A stretch of 36,137 bases of DNA from Emticicia agri (GCA_945860265.1 CAMAQF010000041.1:1-36137), one strand, 5' to 3'. Positions 1 through 8,854 are shown, numbered from the stretch's first letter. Program-made: numbers and translations. Notes: generated by a model from the letters alone, not told the origin.

Positions 1-2
1 CC

Positions 3-80
3 TATGTTCAGAATGTTTCTGTTCCGAGATTGGAACGTATGAAAGCTCAGTTTCCTGAGTTATTGAAAGGTAAACATTAA
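3..80 (+). CDS. C-terminal end of an unidentified protein (partial)
   Basis: An open frame enters from the left edge and ends with TAA, giving 25 residues that finish in PELLKGKH. It is followed 14 bases later by a strong terminator, which supports it being the true end of a gene. The visible tail is basic and amphipathic and too short to assign to a family. The next gene is on the opposite strand, so this is the last gene of a rightward transcription unit. Confidence 0.6.
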   Translation, partial: YVQNVSVPRLERMKAQFPELLKGKH

Positions 81-93
81 TAATAGATTTATA

Positions 94-134
94 AAAAAAG
101 ACCCTCTTTTGAAATCAAAAGAGGGTCTTTTTTG
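94..134. terminator. Bidirectional intrinsic terminator
   Basis: The arms at 100-110 and 117-127 are perfectly complementary (GACCCTCTTTT and its reverse complement) around a six-base loop. An A-run precedes the stem and a T-run follows it, so it can terminate in both directions. It sits between the rightward gene ending at 80 and the leftward SusD-like gene ending at 154 and probably serves both. Confidence 0.9.
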
Positions 135-153
135 TGCTAAAACCTACAATTCC

Positions 154-1710
154 TTAGTTTGGATAACCAGGATTTTGAGGTTTTAAATTCGGATTATTCA
201 ACATTTCTTGTTTTCCTAAAGGTAACAATAAATGTTTTTCTTGCAAAGCTTGCTTAGAGCTTTGGTTGACGTGTCCAACGAAATTATTGAATTTTTTGGT
301 TGTTTCGTTGAATACTTTACGCAAACGAACCATATCAAACCAAGTGATTTGCTCATAGCATAGCTCGTGCCATCTTTCTTTCCAAACAGCTTCTCTGAAT
401 GAATCTTTTGTATAGGTCGTCAAAGCCGGAGTTGTTAGTTTGGCACGATCTCTGATACGTTTGAAAGCATCATAAGCTTGTTGATTTGGCCCAACAACTT
501 CGTTTTGTGCCTCTGCAAACATCAATAATACTTCTGCATATCTAATTTGAGGTACGTTCAAATTATCATTACGAGAACCAGCCACACCAGATGAACCATT
601 AGATGTTTGGTTGAAGTGTTTGAAGATATACGGAGCTCCCAAATTAAATCTTGCACCATTTCCATTTGTGAAATAGGTAGTATAAAAATAACCTTCTTGA
701 TCCTTGGTACGTAGGTCGCCCTCTTCATAAGAATTATAGAAAGATATGGTTGGTACTGTACTACCAGTTCCACCAGGACCATTAAAAGTTACAGGCTTAA
801 AGTTAGGAAACATATTACCCATCGGATTACCAGCAACCAAAGTGTTGTATTGAATCATGAATAAATGCTCAACTCTATTTTTAAGATTCTCTCTATGAAC
901 CTCAAGATACGTCGGAAAAAGGTTGATTGTAGTTGGGTTGCTATTGGCATACGTAATTACTTCAAGGGCTTTGTCAGCGGCCAATTTGTAATGCGTTGCA
1001 CCTTTACTCAACGGGAAACCAGCCATCGTTAGATATACACGAGCTAATTGAGCTTTTACAGCCGCCAAACCAACTCTACCACTAACATCCATCCAAGCCA
1101 AACCAGCGTTTTCAGCTTCGGTCAAGTCAGCAATGATAAGTTTGTAAATTTCTTCTTGCGATGCTCTCGATGGCAAGAAATCTTCTGAACTTGCAGTCTG
1201 AGGATTGGTAATCAACGGAATATTACCCCAAAGTCTCACGGCAGTAAAATATGCCGATGCACGTAAAAACTTAGCTTCACCCATAATCTTTTTCTTTTGA
1301 GCATCAGGCATTGGCGTAATCGGTGGCACTTTAGCAATCACTTGGTTGGCTTGTGCAATTACTTTATACAAACCATTCCAGTAATTTATTACGTGAGCAG
1401 TATTTCCATCATGAACCAAACCGTAAAGGTTATTAAGGTCAGAATTCTGAGCTGTTTCGGTTGTCGAAGTTCCAGTGAGGGCTTCTAAAAGTTGCCAGTT
1501 AGAAGAAAAAATACCAGCACCGCCACCCATAAATCTGAGATCGGCATACACAGAAGCTAAAGCCGCTTCAGCGTGGTCAGGAATCGTGTAAAAACTCTCT
1601 GGAGTAAGGTTTGAAGGAGCATTTTCCTTCAAAAAGTCAGAGCAACTAGTCTGGCTAACCAATAGTACACTTGCAAGTGCTATTTTAAATTTATTAGAAA
1701 TATATTTCAT
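154..1710 (-). CDS. SusD/RagB-family outer-membrane nutrient-binding lipoprotein
   Basis: SusD-like surface lipoprotein expected to cap a SusC-type TonB-dependent barrel and capture glycans or other large nutrients. The N-terminus has a hydrophobic stretch ending in QTSC, with C23 the likely lipidated cysteine, followed by the usual SusD opening SDFLKENAPSNLTPESFY. The middle carries TPR-like helices (KFLRASAYFTAVRLWGNIPL), and the end has the family's WKERWHELCYEQ.TWFDMVR pattern and a closing LNNPNLKPQNPGY. The 518-residue length is normal. I chose the ATG at 1710 over an in-frame TTG at 1728 because the signal sequence begins there. It lies 31 bases downstream of the SusC gene, in the usual susC-susD order. 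It is intact although its SusC partner carries a stop codon. Substrate unknown. Confidence 0.93.
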   Translation of the reverse strand: MKYISNKFKIALASVLLVSQTSCSDFLKENAPSNLTPESFYTIPDHAEAALASVYADLRFMGGGAGIFSSNWQLLEALTGTSTTETAQNSDLNNLYGLVHDGNTAHVINYWNGLYKVIAQANQVIAKVPPITPMPDAQKKKIMGEAKFLRASAYFTAVRLWGNIPLITNPQTASSEDFLPSRASQEEIYKLIIADLTEAENAGLAWMDVSGRVGLAAVKAQLARVYLTMAGFPLSKGATHYKLAADKALEVITYANSNPTTINLFPTYLEVHRENLKNRVEHLFMIQYNTLVAGNPMGNMFPNFKPVTFNGPGGTGSTVPTISFYNSYEEGDLRTKDQEGYFYTTYFTNGNGARFNLGAPYIFKHFNQTSNGSSGVAGSRNDNLNVPQIRYAEVLLMFAEAQNEVVGPNQQAYDAFKRIRDRAKLTTPALTTYTKDSFREAVWKERWHELCYEQITWFDMVRLRKVFNETTKKFNNFVGHVNQSSKQALQEKHLLLPLGKQEMLNNPNLKPQNPGYPN

Positions 1711-1741
1711 TGTTAAGTCTATTTTCAAGATAATTCATTGA

Positions 1742-3433
1742 TTAAAACGCAAGCTGTAAACCAAACATATAAGTAGTAGGTTTTGGATAATTGTGCCACA
1801 TCATACCTTGTGAGAAAGCACTGTTTCCATCTCCTTGGTTTGTTGGAGTTACCTCTGGGTCACCTATTATTTTATCTGTAACAGCCAAGAAGAAGTTTTG
1901 TGCAGAAGCATAAACTCTCAAGCGGCTCAACTTCAATTTATCAGTTACACTACCTGGAAAAGTATAACCCAACAATAAATTTCTACCACGTAAGAATGAG
2001 CCATCTTTAATCCACCAGCTATCAACGTTTGTTACATATCCAGCTCTTGTATCTCTGATTTCAGCAATCATCGAGTTTTGGTTTTGTGGAGTCCATGCGG
2101 TTAATACTGATTTATAGCTATTTGCCAATGCTTGACGATCCTCACTAGCGTGTAGGTTCATCATCATTACATCGTTACCGTAAGCATACTGTAACTCCAA
2201 TTTGAGGTCAAAATTGCCATATTTCCAAGTGTTTGTCAATGCACCCCAGAACTTAGGACTACCATTTCCGATAATTGAACGGTCAGCATCAGTAATTGCG
2301 TTATCACCGTTTACATCCAAATATTTAATATCACCAGGAAGAATAGTCAAACCATTACGGTAGCTTGTAAATTTCGCAGCTTTGTCTCTTTCAGCTTCAC
2401 TCCAAACGCCCAAACGAGTAAGTCCCCAAAATGAACCAACTGGCTCACCGATACGGATAATGTTTGTAGGGTTAGTAAAGTTAGGTCCACCAACGTTAAA
2501 GATATCAGAAGGCGTTGCCAACGAAAGCACTTTGTTTTGGTTGAATGAAATATTGAAGTTGGTGTTCCAACGCAATTTCGCGGTATTTATGTTTACTGTA
2601 TTTACAGCTAGCTCCAAACCTTTGTTTTGCATCGAACCAACGTTTCTTCTGATTGTAGCATATCCACTTGTTTGTGGTACTGGAGCATCAAGAAGCATAT
2701 CGGATGTTTTACGGTAATAAAAATCAGCCTCGATATTCACACGGTTATTAAACAAACCAATTTCCAAACCTACGTCAGCTTGTGCTGTTTTTTCCCATTT
2801 CAAATCTGGATTTGCCAAACGTGCAAGCCCAGTTCCTGAAACACGAATATCATTATAAATAGTAGCGTAGTTTGAGCTAAGCAGTGATAATGACGAATAC
2901 GAAGGAATTTCTGAGTTACCAGTAAGACCATAACTTGTACGTAATTTCAAGTAAGAAATAACTGTATTTTTGCTCATGAATTCTTCTTCAGAGATTTTCC
3001 ATGCAAATGCTCCCGATGGGAAAAACGCAAATTTACTGTTTTCACCAAATCTTGAAGAACCATCTGCTCTACCTGTGAAGGTAAACAAATATTTATTGCT
3101 CAAACTATAATTTACACGACCAAAATATGAGTTAAACGCAAAACTTGAAGCACCCGAGCCTACTGCCGGAAGTGTAGCACCCGCACCTAAGTTATTGAAA
3201 CCAAAGTAGTCGGTTGCAAAGCCACGCACACTTGCGGCAATATTAAAGAAATCTGTTTGTTGCCACGAAACACCCAATAAACCCGTAAATGAATGGATTT
3301 TATTGAAAGTTTTGTTGTAAGTCAAGAAATTCTCCAACGACCAAAACGTTTGTTTTTGGTTTGAAGCTGAAGCAGTTCCTTGGTCGCCAATTGCCAATGT
3401 ACGAGTAGTAGATTGGTTATTTTCTTGGGTCAT
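1742..3433 (-). CDS. SusC-like receptor, C-terminal beta-barrel fragment
   Basis: 563 residues from the first ATG after the premature stop, in the same frame as the upstream fragment. It contains SusC barrel landmarks: FTGRADGSSRFG, FPSGAFAWKISEEEFM, LKLRTSYGLTGNS, NPDLKWEKTAQADVGLEIGLF, DINGD-type DVNGDNAITDADR, and a C-terminal strand ending in FGLQLAF with a final aromatic residue, as needed for BAM recognition. It has no signal peptide, so it would not reach the outer membrane unless made as part of the upstream protein. It is best read as the remaining half of the interrupted receptor, with ATG 3433 only a formal start. Confidence 0.75.
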   Translation of the reverse strand: MTQENNQSTTRTLAIGDQGTASASNQKQTFWSLENFLTYNKTFNKIHSFTGLLGVSWQQTDFFNIAASVRGFATDYFGFNNLGAGATLPAVGSGASSFAFNSYFGRVNYSLSNKYLFTFTGRADGSSRFGENSKFAFFPSGAFAWKISEEEFMSKNTVISYLKLRTSYGLTGNSEIPSYSSLSLLSSNYATIYNDIRVSGTGLARLANPDLKWEKTAQADVGLEIGLFNNRVNIEADFYYRKTSDMLLDAPVPQTSGYATIRRNVGSMQNKGLELAVNTVNINTAKLRWNTNFNISFNQNKVLSLATPSDIFNVGGPNFTNPTNIIRIGEPVGSFWGLTRLGVWSEAERDKAAKFTSYRNGLTILPGDIKYLDVNGDNAITDADRSIIGNGSPKFWGALTNTWKYGNFDLKLELQYAYGNDVMMMNLHASEDRQALANSYKSVLTAWTPQNQNSMIAEIRDTRAGYVTNVDSWWIKDGSFLRGRNLLLGYTFPGSVTDKLKLSRLRVYASAQNFFLAVTDKIIGDPEVTPTNQGDGNSAFSQGMMWHNYPKPTTYMFGLQLAF

Positions 3434-3454
3434 TATGTTTGCCCCAAAAACCGT

Positions 3455-4885
3455 TTACATCTCTAAACCTTTTGCTAATGTGATATTTGAGTACATCGAA
3501 CCAGTTGTAGTCTGTGTATTTAACATGAACTGTCGACCCATCAAACGGTGAACCGAACTAAAAGTACCTTCTGCAAACGGAAAATCACGGTTGTTAGCAT
3601 AAGTGCCATCAGCGTATTTTACAGGAAGGAAAGGAAAATCCTCCACAATCTGACGAGCAACGGCATCATTAATATCAGCTAAACGCTCAATTTGATTATT
3701 ATAAGCGAGTGTACCTCCTACTTTCAACCATTTTTTTATTTGATCATCAATTGTGAATCTTCCTGCATAACGCTTTAAATAGGAAGTTTTGATAAGACCT
3801 TGGTCATCTCTAAAACCCAACGAAAACGAATATTGGGTACGCTCACTTCCACCATTAAAACCTAATTGATGATTTTGTGATAGTTTAGTTTGTGATGATT
3901 CTTTAAACCAATCTGTATCATATAAAGGATTTCCTTGTGCATCGAATATTCGTGGGTCAGTACGACGCAATTTTGGATTCAAATATGCCCATCTACCTGC
4001 TGCCCAACCAGCTGGGTCATATTTTTGCATGTTTGCCCAAGCTAAGTCTTCAACTGCCATGTATTCCTTAGCATTCAAAACTTCTGGACGGTTTGGTCCA
4101 ATCGTATTTGCACTAAAATCCGAGTTGTAAGTTACTTGACCATCGTTGGCTTTTCCTTTTTTAGTTGTTATCAAAACCACACCATTGGCACCTCTTGCTC
4201 CATAAATTGCGGTAGAAGAAGCATCCTTCAAAACCTCAACCGAAACAATGTCGTTAGGATTGATGTAGTCAATCGCCGAACTAAATTGTGCCTGGTTGTT
4301 TTGTGGAAGCATAACACCATCAACTACATACAATGGATTATTAGAAGAGTTGATCGAGCTAAAACCTCTCACACGGATGGTTGTACGACCACCAGGGCGA
4401 CCAGAATTAGTGTTAACTTGCACGCCCGCCATTCTGCCCGATAGAGCTTGATTCAAAGATGCCGCAGGGCGTTCCAATAATTGATCTTGTTTTACAACAC
4501 CAACTGAACCAGTTAAATCTGATTTCTTTTGTGTACCATAACCAATCACAACCATTTCTTCCAAGACATTGTCTTTTGAAGTTAGTACAATATTGAAGTT
4601 AGTTTTGTTTCCAACCACAATTTCTTGCGTATCATAACCAACAAATGAAACTACAAGAACAGTTGAACTACTTGGCACTTCAATTTTGAAATTACCACTC
4701 ACATCTGTACTTGCACCTTTAGTTGTTCCTTTTACGGCAACGCTTGCACCAATAACTGATTCACCATTTCCGTCTGTTACCTTACCTGTGACAACGATTG
4801 AGCTTTGTCCAAACGTCACGAAAGATAATAAAAGGAAAATTACCATTAAGTACCTTGACTTTGATAGATAGAACTTACAATTCAT
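3455..4885 (-). CDS. SusC-like receptor, N-terminal fragment (signal, regulatory domain, plug, first strands)
   Basis: 476 residues from the ATG to the premature TAA. A signal peptide ends near VTFGQ (about residue 27). A CarboxypepD_reg-like domain (about 32-115) has the typical GKVTDGNGESVIGASVAVKG. Then come EEMVVIGYGTQKKSDLTGSV and the plug (about 120-235) with IRVRGFSSINSSNNPLYVVDG, DIVSVEVLKDASSTAIYGAR and GANGVVLITTKKG, all SusC hallmarks. No N-terminal FecR-interaction (STN) domain is seen, so anti-sigma signalling is not expected. If translation stops at 3455, the product has a complete plug but only the first barrel strands and should not form a pore. It is the first gene of the leftward susC-susD unit, after a 480-base AT-rich spacer. 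Confidence 0.85.
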   Translation of the reverse strand: MNCKFYLSKSRYLMVIFLLLSFVTFGQSSIVVTGKVTDGNGESVIGASVAVKGTTKGASTDVSGNFKIEVPSSSTVLVVSFVGYDTQEIVVGNKTNFNIVLTSKDNVLEEMVVIGYGTQKKSDLTGSVGVVKQDQLLERPAASLNQALSGRMAGVQVNTNSGRPGGRTTIRVRGFSSINSSNNPLYVVDGVMLPQNNQAQFSSAIDYINPNDIVSVEVLKDASSTAIYGARGANGVVLITTKKGKANDGQVTYNSDFSANTIGPNRPEVLNAKEYMAVEDLAWANMQKYDPAGWAAGRWAYLNPKLRRTDPRIFDAQGNPLYDTDWFKESSQTKLSQNHQLGFNGGSERTQYSFSLGFRDDQGLIKTSYLKRYAGRFTIDDQIKKWLKVGGTLAYNNQIERLADINDAVARQIVEDFPFLPVKYADGTYANNRDFPFAEGTFSSVHRLMGRQFMLNTQTTTGSMYSNITLAKGLEM

Positions 4886-5367
4886 AAAATTTAAGTTTTT
4901 TTGTTGAAGAATTAAGATTTTGAATACTTCCTCAAATACATTAATTTTTTTTTTAATATTAGAAAAGGGTTAAAAATTATGAATATATTAAATGACTAAA
5001 TTGAATTCAAGTCTCTTAATGCTATCTGGAATAATTTATTAAACAAGAGACTTTTACTTAAATATTTATGGCTAAATAATGAGACAAATGACATGATACG
5101 GTTCGCCCTTTAGATTTATACTTTGATTATTTATAATAAAACTGTTTTTACTGTAAGTTTTTCTATCCACTTACGCATCAACAGTCTGATTTTCTTTTGT
5201 TGAAATGTGGATAAGTAGGATTTTTAAAGTAAAAACTAACCAATCGATAGCGATTCGAAAGAAGAGAACATCCGCCACAGCTTAAAAATACTAAAATCAA
5301 TATTTGCATCATTTCAATTTTTCGATTAATATTGTTTCATTTGAATTATCTTATTTTAGAAATATAA
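4886..5367. other. AT-rich intergenic region upstream of the interrupted susC-like gene
   Basis: About 480 bases without a credible gene on either strand. It must hold the leftward promoter of the SusC/SusD pair, and the 3' end of the amidohydrolase unit borders it at 5368. I looked for the Bacteroidota -33/-7 pair on the minus strand and found only one-mismatch versions of the -7 box (near 4933-4940) with no matching -33 element. No strong terminator, tRNA or repeat stands out. Confidence 0.5.
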
Positions 5368-6201
5368 TTATTCAATAATTCCATAAAACCTTGCTGAGTT
5401 TTCACCAAAAACTTTGGCTTTTTCTGATACAGAAAAATCTTTCATGTAGGTCTCAATTATTTTTTTTACTCGGCTGTAATCGCCAGCAACTAAACATACT
5501 GGCCAATCTGAGCCAAACATGATTCTTTCCACTCCAAAAGATTCAAAAACAATATCTAAAAAGGGTATTATCTGTTCATAAGTCCAGCTTTTCCAGTCTG
5601 CTTCGGTAATGATTCCTGATACTTTACATTGCAGGTTTTCAAACTTCGCCAAAGATTTAATATCTCTTTTCCATTCATCAATCAACCCAGCTTTTATGAA
5701 TGGCTTAGCGATATGGTCAAGCACAAAAGGCTGATCAGGAAATTGAGCCACAAATTTTTGGGCAGTTGCCAAATGCTTCGGAAAAATAAGAATATCGTAA
5801 GTAAATTCATGATTTTTTAGCTTCGATATTCCCCGCAAAAAACTTGGACGTAGCATATATTCTGTGTCAGGTTCAGCTTGTAGGACATGCCTAAAACCTG
5901 CCAATTTTTTCTCTGATTTCCATTCACTTAGTTGTTCATCAATTGCATCATCTTGGAGATCAATCCAACCGACAACCGCCTTTATAAAATCATTTTTAGC
6001 GGCTAAATCGAGCAAAAATCTTGTTTCGCCAAGACTTTGGTCGGCTTGCACGGCTACGCAAGCATCAATTCCATTTTGTTGCAAAGTAGCTTGTAAATCT
6101 TCGGGATAAAAATTTCGTTGAATAACCGACATATCATCAGTAATCCAAGAGTCGCGGATAGGGTCGAAGGTCCAAAAATGTTGGTGCGAATCAATTGTCA
6201 T
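5368..6201 (-). CDS. Amidohydrolase family 2 protein, L-fuconolactonase-like
   Basis: A 277-residue TIM-barrel amidohydrolase of the COG3618 type, which includes L-fucono-1,5-lactonase and related sugar-lactone hydrolases; these open aldonolactones formed by sugar dehydrogenases. It begins with the metal-site motif DSHQHFW (H6, H8). GFRHV (H105), LDHIAKP (H163) and the C-terminal MFGSDWPVC (D232) follow at the usual spacing. There is no signal peptide, so it is cytoplasmic, and the length matches the family. It is a single-gene unit with a close -7 box just upstream. No L-fucose pathway genes adjoin it, so the exact lactone is unknown. It could cooperate with the sugar cluster at 10.5-17.3 kb, which has dehydrogenases, but that is inference. 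Confidence 0.85.
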   Translation of the reverse strand: MTIDSHQHFWTFDPIRDSWITDDMSVIQRNFYPEDLQATLQQNGIDACVAVQADQSLGETRFLLDLAAKNDFIKAVVGWIDLQDDAIDEQLSEWKSEKKLAGFRHVLQAEPDTEYMLRPSFLRGISKLKNHEFTYDILIFPKHLATAQKFVAQFPDQPFVLDHIAKPFIKAGLIDEWKRDIKSLAKFENLQCKVSGIITEADWKSWTYEQIIPFLDIVFESFGVERIMFGSDWPVCLVAGDYSRVKKIIETYMKDFSVSEKAKVFGENSARFYGIIE

Positions 6202-6217
6202 TTGACGATTTTTTTCT

Positions 6218-6246
6218 CAAAGATATTGAATGAAAATAATAGCAAA
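6218..6246 (-). promoter_or_regulatory. Candidate Bacteroidota sigma-A promoter for the amidohydrolase
   Basis: Read on the minus strand, TATCTTTG (6225-6218) matches the -7 consensus TAnnTTTG exactly. TTTG (6246-6243) lies 17 bases upstream, within the spacing tolerated for the -33 box in this phylum. The predicted start would leave a leader of only about 10 bases before the ATG at 6201. This is based on sequence match alone. Confidence 0.45.
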
Positions 6247-6460
6247 CAAGTATTATGAAATTTTTATCTTTGATAATTTGAAAACTTCTCCGATAAACTG
6301 ACAAAATTTCTTATGGTTTAGTATCGACAAAATTATAGCATAATACAAACAAAAAATAGCACTAAAATTATTTTTTTAATAATTTCTTACTAATTGTTAC
6401 TTGCATAATTCAATTAAAGTATATATTTTTTAATTAAAGTTGTGTGGATTTATTACTGCA

Positions 6461-6494
6461 AAAGGCTATGGATGATTATCCGTAGCCTTTTTTT
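6461..6494 (+). terminator. Terminator-like hairpin with no gene in front of it
   Basis: A 12-base stem (6461-6472 with 6479-6490, one G-T wobble) with a six-base loop is followed by a run of seven Ts. It lies in the 420-base spacer between two divergent genes (leftward amidohydrolase from 6201, rightward AlkD-like gene from 6622), so no annotated gene ends here. It could end a short untranslated transcript starting near 6436, or act as a leader attenuator for the AlkD-like gene. Apart from this hairpin and the promoter near 6218, the spacer is plain AT-rich sequence. Confidence 0.6.
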
Positions 6495-6621
6495 ATTTTT
6501 ATTGGTGGTAATTCTTAAAAAATACCTATTTTTAAATTTAATTTGTTAGGACTCCCTTCAAAACAGAAAACCCTTTTTTATTCTTTTATTGAAAAAATCG
6601 AAGCTTAATTTCGCAATAGGT

Positions 6622-7320
6622 ATGGGTAAAATTACTGACGAATTACAAGCAATTGCAAGCTCCCAAAGAGCCAAAATTTCTGCGAGGTTTTTCAAAACTG
6701 GTAAGGGTCAATATGGAGAAGGCGATGTTTTTATAGGTGTGACAAATCCTGATTTACGAGCAATTTGTAAGAAATACCTTTCGTTGGAATTTGATAAATT
6801 GCAGGAATTATTGGACAATGAAGTTCACGAATATAGAATGGCTGCGTTGATAATTTTAGTTGAACAAATGAAAAAAGCTAAAACAAGTCAGAAACTCACC
6901 GAAATATTTAATTTTTATATAGATAATACTTACCGAATCAATAACTGGGATTTAGTCGATTGCTCGGCAAGAGATGTTGTGGGTTTTTATTTATTTAATA
7001 GTAACCGTGATATTTTATACAATATGGCTCGTACTGAGAATCTTTGGACTCAACGTATTTCAATCATTGCTACGCACTATTTTATCAATAAAAAACAGTT
7101 TTTAGATACCCTTAAAATTTCCGAAATTCTACTTTCACACAAGCATGATTTGATTCATAAGGCCGTCGGATGGATGTTGCGTGAAGCATGGAAAAAAGGT
7201 GCAGAAGAACAAGTAGAGGATTTCTTGGAGCATAATATTGGCAAAATCCCTCGCACAGCTCTCAGATATGCCATCGAAAAAATGAGTGATGAGCGAAAAA
7301 AGTATTTTATGACGTTGTAA
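6622..7320 (+). CDS. AlkD-like DNA alkylation repair protein (HEAT-repeat glycosylase family)
   Basis: A 232-residue all-helical protein of the AlkC/AlkD superfamily, whose AlkD members remove N3- and N7-alkylated purines from DNA without flipping the base. Family landmarks are RAKISARFFKTGKGQYGEGDVFIGVTNPDLR at the start, then HEYRMAALIILVEQM, NNWDLVDCSARDVVG (the conserved NNWDLVD), LWTQRISIIATHYFI and a C-terminal HKAVGWMLREAWKKG. In AlkD the Trp/Asp/Arg residues in these segments line the DNA-binding cleft; D and W of NWDLVD and W of GWMLRE are present. I chose ATG 6622 over an in-frame TTG at 6589 because the family starts just before this helix. It appears to be a single-gene unit. Confidence 0.87.
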   Translation: MGKITDELQAIASSQRAKISARFFKTGKGQYGEGDVFIGVTNPDLRAICKKYLSLEFDKLQELLDNEVHEYRMAALIILVEQMKKAKTSQKLTEIFNFYIDNTYRINNWDLVDCSARDVVGFYLFNSNRDILYNMARTENLWTQRISIIATHYFINKKQFLDTLKISEILLSHKHDLIHKAVGWMLREAWKKGAEEQVEDFLEHNIGKIPRTALRYAIEKMSDERKKYFMTL

Positions 7321-7522
7321 TAATTATTGATAAAATGATTTTTTGAGATGAATTAAAAATACTAAAACTAAAACGTTTTTTAATCACAGATTTTCGTTGA
7401 ACACCGTTAAAATTGTGCTTACTATTTTTCAAATATCTTCCGTTTCCGCGGGGCATTTATGGTAAATTGAAAACTACAAATAAAATCATTACCTTCAACA
7501 AATACTAAAACTTTTAATTATA

Positions 7523-8785
7523 ATGAACAAACGTCAATTTATAAAAACCCTAACTGCCGCAAGCCTTACACTACCTCCTTTTGAAAAATGTTTGGACAAA
7601 ACTCTGGCGAAATTTGAACAAAAAAAACCAAATGAATTAGCTCAAAATGAAGATTTTTGGTCAGAGATCAGAAAATCATATCGAATTAAACCCGATTATA
7701 TCAATCTCGAAAACGGCTATTATTCTTTTGCTCCAGAAGAAACCCTAGAAGCATTTATGACGAATGTGCGAGAAATAAATTTTCAAGCATCTTACTATAT
7801 GCGTACTCGACAATTTGATGATAAAGCCGAAGCTCGCAAAAAACTAGCAGCATTGGCGGGGTGTTCGATGGAAGAATTAATCATTACGAGAAATACAACA
7901 GAATCGCTCGATACCGTGATTGCAGGATACGATTGGAAAGCAGGCGATGAAGCCGTAATGGCCATGCAAGATTACGGTGCAATGCTTGATATGTTTAAGC
8001 TGCAAGCCCGCCGTTATGGTATTGTAAATAAAATTATATCTATTCCGAATCATCCAAAATCTGATGAGGAAATTGTTGAAATATACGAAAAAGCAATAAC
8101 CCCTAAAACTCGCCTGTTGATGGTTTGTCATATGATAAATATAACTGGACAGATTTTACCTATCCAAAAAATTTGCGATATGGCTCATGCCAAAGGTGTT
8201 GATGTGATGGTTGATGGAGCTCATGCTTTGGCACAAATTGATTATAAAATCAGCGATTTGGGTTGTGATTATTACGGAAGCAGCTTGCACAAATGGCTCA
8301 GTGTGCCGCTCGGTGCAGGACTTCTATACGTAAAAAAAGACAAAATCAGCAAACTTTGGCAGATGTTTGGCGATATGGGCTACCAGGATGATGATATTAG
8401 GAAATTAAATCATACGGGTACACATCCTGTGCATACCGACCTCACAATAAGCAAAGCAGTTGATTTTCACCAGAAAATTAGTATTGAACGCAAAGAAGCA
8501 AGGCTGCGTTTCCTACAAGAATATTGGACTAAACAAGTACGAGATATACCAAACATTGTGCTAAATACGCCATCAAATGCTCAACGTGCCTGCGGTATTG
8601 CTAACGTTGGAATCAAGACTATGAAACCTGCCGATTTGGCAAAAACACTACTTGATAACTATAAAATTTGGACGGTTGCCATAGATTACGCCAATGTGCA
8701 AGGCTGCCGAATTACGCCAAATGTTTATACTTCTACTGCCGAATTGGATAAATTTGTAGCTGCTTTGAAAGAATTGGCAGCCTAA
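7523..8785 (+). CDS. Class V aminotransferase-fold PLP enzyme with an export-like N-terminus
   Basis: A 420-residue fold-type I PLP enzyme resembling isopenicillin-N epimerase and cysteine desulfurase-like class V aminotransferases. Visible active-site features are RNTTESLD (phosphate-side loop, about 123-130), VDGAH (D231 for the pyridine nitrogen, H234) and SSLHKW with K257 as the Schiff-base lysine. The N-terminus (MNKRQFIKTLTAASLTLPPF) resembles the KR-type Tat signals of Bacteroidota oxidoreductases, and about 50 residues precede the catalytic domain. The enzyme may therefore be folded with its cofactor and then exported. There is no canonical RR pair, so this is uncertain. Substrate unknown. 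It is a single gene convergent with the DUF937 gene. Confidence 0.85.
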   Translation: MNKRQFIKTLTAASLTLPPFEKCLDKTLAKFEQKKPNELAQNEDFWSEIRKSYRIKPDYINLENGYYSFAPEETLEAFMTNVREINFQASYYMRTRQFDDKAEARKKLAALAGCSMEELIITRNTTESLDTVIAGYDWKAGDEAVMAMQDYGAMLDMFKLQARRYGIVNKIISIPNHPKSDEEIVEIYEKAITPKTRLLMVCHMINITGQILPIQKICDMAHAKGVDVMVDGAHALAQIDYKISDLGCDYYGSSLHKWLSVPLGAGLLYVKKDKISKLWQMFGDMGYQDDDIRKLNHTGTHPVHTDLTISKAVDFHQKISIERKEARLRFLQEYWTKQVRDIPNIVLNTPSNAQRACGIANVGIKTMKPADLAKTLLDNYKIWTVAIDYANVQGCRITPNVYTSTAELDKFVAALKELAA

Positions 8786-8800
8786 AATCTTCATAAAAAA

Positions 8801-8854
8801 GTCGGCGTTCAGTTCATTTGTGGGTTTAAACCTACAGAGGAACTGAATGCCGAC
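8801..8854 (-). terminator. Composite hairpin terminator between convergent genes
   Basis: The outer arms 8801-8815 and 8840-8854 pair over 15 bases with one G-T wobble. The 24 bases between them contain a second near-palindrome (8819-8836), giving a nested or cruciform-like structure. On the minus strand the stem is followed by TTTTTT, so it is a good terminator for the DUF937/OmpA gene. On the plus strand no T-run follows, so it would be weaker for the aminotransferase. Confidence 0.7.

Larger units (their letters stand above)
1742..4885 (-). pseudogene. SusC/RagA TonB-dependent receptor interrupted by one in-frame stop codon
   Basis: Read through, the frame encodes about 1047 residues, the normal size for a SusC-type outer-membrane transporter: signal peptide, carboxypeptidase-like beta-sandwich domain, plug, then 22-strand barrel. 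The only break is TAA at 3457-3455. The frame is the same on both sides and reads LAKGLEM, stop, TVFGANIMTQENN. Homologues normally have GLEFKT.FGANI here, so the stop replaces a lysine and one A-to-T change in AAA would explain it. No other stop or frameshift is seen across the remaining 570 residues, and SusD downstream is intact. This fits a recent nonsense mutation, a phase or strain variant, or a sequencing error. Annotation pipelines may report it as two genes. Confidence 0.85.

Noticed and set aside
1742-3457. A frameshift in the first SusC gene
   Set aside because: The distance between the stop (3455) and the next in-frame ATG (3433) is a whole number of codons, and the intervening residues TVFGANI fit the family, so the break is a nonsense codon.
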